From positions 1 to 6,542 of the forward strand of contig SFER01000120.1 of NCBI GenBank assembly GCA_004557195.1: DNA of 6,542 bases, in the 5' to 3' direction. Of the stretch, positions 6,518 to 6,542 are shown piece by piece (position 1 is the first letter of the stretch; every line of letters starts with the position of its first letter). This stretch comes from Bacteroidales bacterium. GTDB lineage: Bacteria > Bacteroidota > Bacteroidia > Bacteroidales > Muribaculaceae. Below the pieces are notes generated by a model. The model did no database searches and had not been told where the DNA came from. It saw only the letters and a list, made by a program, of their open reading frames with translations. Position numbers and translations under genes: made by a program.

Positions 6518-6542
6518 TCAACTCCAAGCAAAGAAATCAAGA

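Noticed and set aside
6310..6540. Open frame on the - strand opposite the small lipoprotein, rich in Ala/Ser/Thr
   Set aside because: The low-complexity repeat reads through on both strands. The + strand has the promoter, lipobox and signal peptide, while the - strand has none of these.

Overview
The window reads as chromosomal sequence from a T9SS-bearing member of the Bacteroidota, most likely the Bacteroidales. A Muribaculaceae/Porphyromonadaceae-type gut or oral lineage is an inference from gene content, not a phylogenetic result. The evidence is a recognisable type IX secretion sortase (PorU), two Bacteroidales-style promoters (a TTG/TTTG box about 18-20 bases before TAnnTTTG), start codons without a Shine-Dalgarno sequence in AT-rich leaders, and a small lipoprotein with a clear lipobox. 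All genes lie on the + strand and there are no RNA genes, insertion sequences or CRISPR arrays.

Layout. Bases 2-2794 hold the 3' portion of porU; its N-terminus lies before the window. After 4 bases comes xseA (2799-4112), and after 3 more bases xseB (4116-4325). These encode the two subunits of exodeoxyribonuclease VII. The three genes look like one transcription unit ending at a strong intrinsic terminator (4352-4397). A separate promoter (4418-4449) overlapped by a 27-bp near-perfect dyad (4447-4473) then drives an AMP-forming acyl-CoA synthetase (4476-6137). An AT-rich gap (6138-6319) contains a possible weak terminator and a consensus promoter (6241-6270) for a 65-residue acidic lipoprotein (6320-6517). 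That gene carries a 15-bp tandem repeat and has codon usage unlike the genes before it.

How the genes relate. XseA and XseB form one enzyme. PorU acts in the outer membrane on T9SS cargo and has no known biochemical link with exonuclease VII, so their close packing is probably shared transcription rather than shared function. The acyl-CoA synthetase and the lipoprotein appear to be independent units.

I see no new multi-gene system. The observations most worth a second look are the operator-like dyad at the synthetase promoter, sequence elements shared by the two promoters, a serine where the synthetase family's C-terminal catalytic lysine would align, and the small repeat-bearing lipoprotein.
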